A stretch of 64,000 nucleotides of DNA, taken from assembly GCA_003952965.2 (NCBI GenBank), contig RXIC02000149.1, positions 1 through 64,000 on the forward strand, in the 5' to 3' direction. Below are positions 61,081-64,000 of this stretch, one piece after another (position 1 is the stretch's first letter; each line of letters starts with the position of its first letter). The translations under genes and the position numbers were made by a program. The notes beneath the pieces were generated by a model. That model worked only from the letters and a program-made list of their open reading frames with translations. It had not been told where the DNA came from and did no database searches. Origin of the DNA: Morella rubra. Its lineage: Eukaryota; Streptophyta; Magnoliopsida; Fagales; Myricaceae.

Positions 61081-61135
61081 TAATTCTCTCTCTCTCTTTC
61101 TTTCTCTTTCCCGCTCTCTCTCTCTCTCTCTCGCG
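61081..61135. repeat. CT microsatellite in 5' UTR intron
   Basis: Runs of (CT)n broken by TTTCTTT, within the first intron of the gene with CDS at 62163, close to its donor. Such pyrimidine runs are common in plant leader introns. Confidence 0.8.
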
Positions 61136-61517
61136 ATTTCACTCTCGGTCTCTCTCTTCAACATGTTTTTTTCTTTCTTTCGTTCTATCTCTGTAATTCA
61201 CAGTTTTCCCTTTTAATTTTTGTACATTGAAGACTCTAAGGTAAATTTCCTATATTCCAGCTTTATATTTCCTGATTTTGGTTTAGATTTGAGCAAACGA
61301 TTAGGATGGAAGTAGTTCAAGGGAAAATAAATAAAAAGGGGCTGGTTGTTGGCAACGCTTTAGAATTTAGAAACTTTTTATTGTGTGTTTGGCGTATAGA
61401 TATAGGTTTATATCACTCCACTCTTGTCAAAATTATCTATGTATAGAAGTCTCTGTATGGGTGTATTCAATTTTGAATTTAAATGGGTTTCAAGCATCTG
61501 TTCTTAAGAGTTTACAT

Positions 61518-61673
61518 AGTGTTCGGGAAGTTAAAATTTTACTTTTATCAAACACACTTCAAAATTTTACCTTTACTTTTATCACTCATTCGCCAATTCC
61601 AATACACCTCTTTTTTAACACTAACATAAAATTTTAAGAAAATTTTACTAAAATTTTATACCCAAACACTATA
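61518..61673. mobile_element. MITE in the 5' UTR intron
   Basis: Ends 'atagtgttcggg' and 'cccaaacactat' are inverted repeats, continued inward by 'ttaaaattttac' and 'ctaaaattttat'. About 155 bp. It lies inside the leader intron (61066-62152), so it is transcribed and removed. Confidence 0.65.
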
Positions 61674-62162
61674 TTAATTTGTGACTTATTCTCTATTATC
61701 AAGTTACTTGATTGTTCCATTGCGAAGCGAATTTAGTTATTCTTTTGGTTTGAAATGGGATATGAATATATTTGAAACCTTGTGCTGAGAACTCAATATT
61801 CCAACTGAAATATGGCTTGAAAGAACTTGACTTGCTGTACTATTAATCTATATTGTAAATTTCTATTCTCTTTGACATTGTGGTAAATTTTCTTTTAGCA
61901 TTTCTGTATGATCAGTTTGTATACGTTGATTTCTTTTTGAGATGGAGTACATTTATGGAGGAATATGTTGTGGATTGTGTTTTCAAAGTTTTTCATTATG
62001 TTCTCTAATTGAAATGACTAAAAAGAATCTGATGGCTGTGGCTATGATGTGGATTAAAGTAAGGAATGGTTATGAAAAAAACCTCTGCTTGTTTTATCTG
62101 ATCAAACTCTCATAATTAGCTTATTGTTAAAGTGGAGTAACTTCTGCATCAGGTAACTCAGG

Positions 62163-62554
62163 ATGGAAGCACAAAAAAGTAAATCTGAAAAGCAGTCGTC
62201 ACCTGCTGCTACAACCCCACCCATCCCCTCATGTCGAAAGAAGAAGAATGAGGAAGGTACTTTCTTGGAGGATTTGAAGGATCATATCGATGAGTTCGTC
62301 CATGCATCTATGGATGAACACCAAAGTTGCTTCAAGAAGACCATACAGAAGGTTACTTCTGTCTTTCAACTGTGTGCTCTTTTGTCGCTACCACAAATTT
62401 ATTTATTTTTCACTTACCTATTTCTACTTGTTGCTAATTATGTAATTCAAATTCATTCCAGATGTTCGGAATGTCAAAGATTGTTGCAGAAAGGAGTTCT
62501 GAAACTCAGGGAGTCGAAAGCTCTCTTCCCCTCCGAACAATAGTGTCAGACTAG
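62163..62554 (+). CDS. Small plant protein of unknown function (93 aa)
   Basis: Two coding exons, 62163-62351 and 62462-62554, joined in phase by a GT-AG intron, giving 93 residues. The N-terminal third is polar with SRKKK-like basic residues ('IPSCRKKKNEEG'); the middle, 'FLEDLKDHIDEFVHASMDE', looks like an amphipathic helix, followed by 'CFKKTIQKMFGMSKIVAE'. No signal peptide or membrane segment. I have the impression of similar short plant proteins with an LKDHIDEF-type core but cannot name a family. The leader is split: untranslated exon ending at 61065, a 1.09-kb intron, next exon from 62153. A further GT-AG intron (62669-62927) lies in the 3' UTR, and AATAAA is at 63259-63264. The clean splice sites support a real gene. 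Confidence 0.8.
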
Positions 62555-63258
62555 AATGTGTCCTGCGGTGAAATCTTGATTTCTAGTTGGACCATGGTGT
62601 TCTCAATAATAGTATGATTTTTAACTCCGTGCAGTTTTGATGCCGGTGTTCCTCCTTGGATGGCATGAGTAAGTCTGTACACTCTCAAATTGGATTTCAG
62701 AGGATGGTATTTCATTGTTCATTTCACTGATTCTTTTTTCTGAGTTACTATGATACGATTCAGTAAAGCACCTAACATTAGAATTCTGTAGGAGATAAGT
62801 TTGTGGTTGGAATATGAATTCTGTGTTCTGCTGTGCCTAATAGATCAAACTACTCGATGGGTCTGACTCATGTTGAGTGTGCCTGCATTTGTATATAGAT
62901 TGATGACGAATTAGTTCATGGTTGCAGCAAGCTCTGTTGTCTGAAAGCCTTGAGGATTATATTTTGGACAGTAAAGGGAAAAACTTCGATAGCCTTTATA
63001 ATTTGAAAACAGCGAAGTCCCTCCCAACTGAAATACAGACAGGTATGAAGATATGTTCGAAGAGGGCAAACGTGGATATTATTTGTTATTTTTGTACATC
63101 TTATATTTGCACTTCCGATATATGTGTGATACCGTTGTTCGTGTTAGTATACATACGCTTTATACCACCAGTGGTTTTACGAAGCTTTGATCTTTGATGA
63201 ATGGTAGACTTTTGTCATTTAAACAAGCGATTATGTAAGAATGACTTCTCAATTCTCC

Positions 63259-63264
63259 AATAAA
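63259..63264 (+). terminator. Poly(A) signal AATAAA
   Basis: Canonical AATAAA about 330 bases into the last untranslated exon (from 62928) of the gene with CDS at 62163; cleavage expected shortly after 63280. Confidence 0.5.
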
Positions 63265-63289
63265 TAATGCACACATCATCTCTGTAATT

Positions 63290-64000
63290 TACGACACAAT
63301 TCTTCATGTTCTTTTCTTTTTTCTATCTTGTATTATCTTAGTTTATGGGCATACCATTTTTTTTTTTATGACAAAGGACAATTGGCGGCATCTCTGCATT
63401 CATTATGCACATTGAATAGGCAACTTTGAGGTTAATGTAAACTTATTTCGACCTTATTAAATTTTAACTTGAGAAAGGCGAGTGATATGAACTCTTTACG
63501 GACCAACACATGTACTAATTGGGTTGCTCGGGAACAATATTATTAAAAATTTAGGCTCTTCCTAAGTATTTTATTCATTGTATTCTAATCTTGGGACGGA
63601 AAATATACTGTTGATTAAATTTTGTAATTATAAATTACCCATAGTTGGTTTCAAATCCATGTTTTCTCGCCATTTATGGACTTTAGTCTCTCAATAGCGC
63701 TAAGTTAACATATATAAAAGGGTTTCTGGTTGCTTTTCACCTCTTGGTATATCAAAAGGTCACTGTACTAAGCCACTTACGAAAGAGTTGCAGAGTTTTT
63801 TAATGTTTCTTAGTATTGACGCAATATGCATGTATGTGGCGCTGATAAAATCCATGATTCACCTCTGCTTTTGTACGTTTATTTTGTTTCAAATTGTCTA
63901 TTGATTTTATGGCATAAAGTCAATAAAATTGGACATTTGACAAGATATATAATGTGTGTTTTTTGTTCAAGTTCTTGTCAAGTCACCTGTTTGAGCAGAG
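63290..64000. other. Right-hand flank, no supported gene
   Basis: A/T-rich, short frames only, no domain seen. The next gene may lie beyond the window. Confidence 0.4.

Overview
The window is nuclear DNA of a flowering plant, most likely a woody eudicot. The evidence is a cluster of TIR-NBS-LRR (TNL) resistance genes with the standard plant exon layout (TIR, NBS, two LRR exons, C-terminal post-LRR/C-JID exon). Around them lie plant LINEs, a copia element primed by tRNA-Met, a tRNA-derived SINE, several MITEs and a CACTA terminus. The species cannot be fixed from sequence alone; Fagales is only an impression. Exon borders were read by eye from GT/AG sites and alignment among the paralogues.

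Layout. 1-5724: AT-rich, no supportable gene. 5725-13119: copy A of a 7.4-kb segmental duplication; copy B is 31983-39276. Each copy holds retroposons and the LRR and C-terminal exons of a TNL gene. In copy A these exons are joined to a foreign TIR exon with no NBS exon between (13760-10397). 14850-16290: LINE and LTR-type debris. 21425-16742: the best-preserved TNL, all five exons in phase apart from two single-base gaps in the last exon. 28032-23401: a decayed TNL with a nonsense codon, frameshifts and a lost splice donor. 28969-29359: a MITE. 30665-30892: three 76-bp tandem repeats. 31193-31869: a CACTA-type end next to captured exons of the SRP receptor alpha subunit. 40975-36587: a heavily indel-ridden TNL.

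41395-50490 is a large inverted repeat centred on an 828-bp fold-back MITE. Both arms carry a TIR exon (pointing outward from the centre, on opposite strands) and a LINE ORF1 (DUF4283) fragment; the left arm is split by a 2.7-kb retroelement insertion. 50490-56236: a copia element truncated at its 3' side. 56237-57086: a LINE 3' end. 58181-59029: a defensin-like gene with an in-frame stop. 61000-63285: a small conserved-looking gene (CDS 62163-62554) with introns in both UTRs.

Working together. TNL proteins are intracellular immune receptors: the TIR domain has NADase activity, the NBS is an ATP/ADP switch and the LRR plus C-JID recognises effectors. Only the gene at 21425-16742 looks capable of a full receptor, and only if its two single-base gaps are sequence errors. 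The other copies are remnants whose architecture records duplication, unequal exchange, inversion and transposon insertion. The inverted TIR pair around the fold-back MITE, and two roughly 100-codon TIR mini-ORFs, are the most unusual structures.
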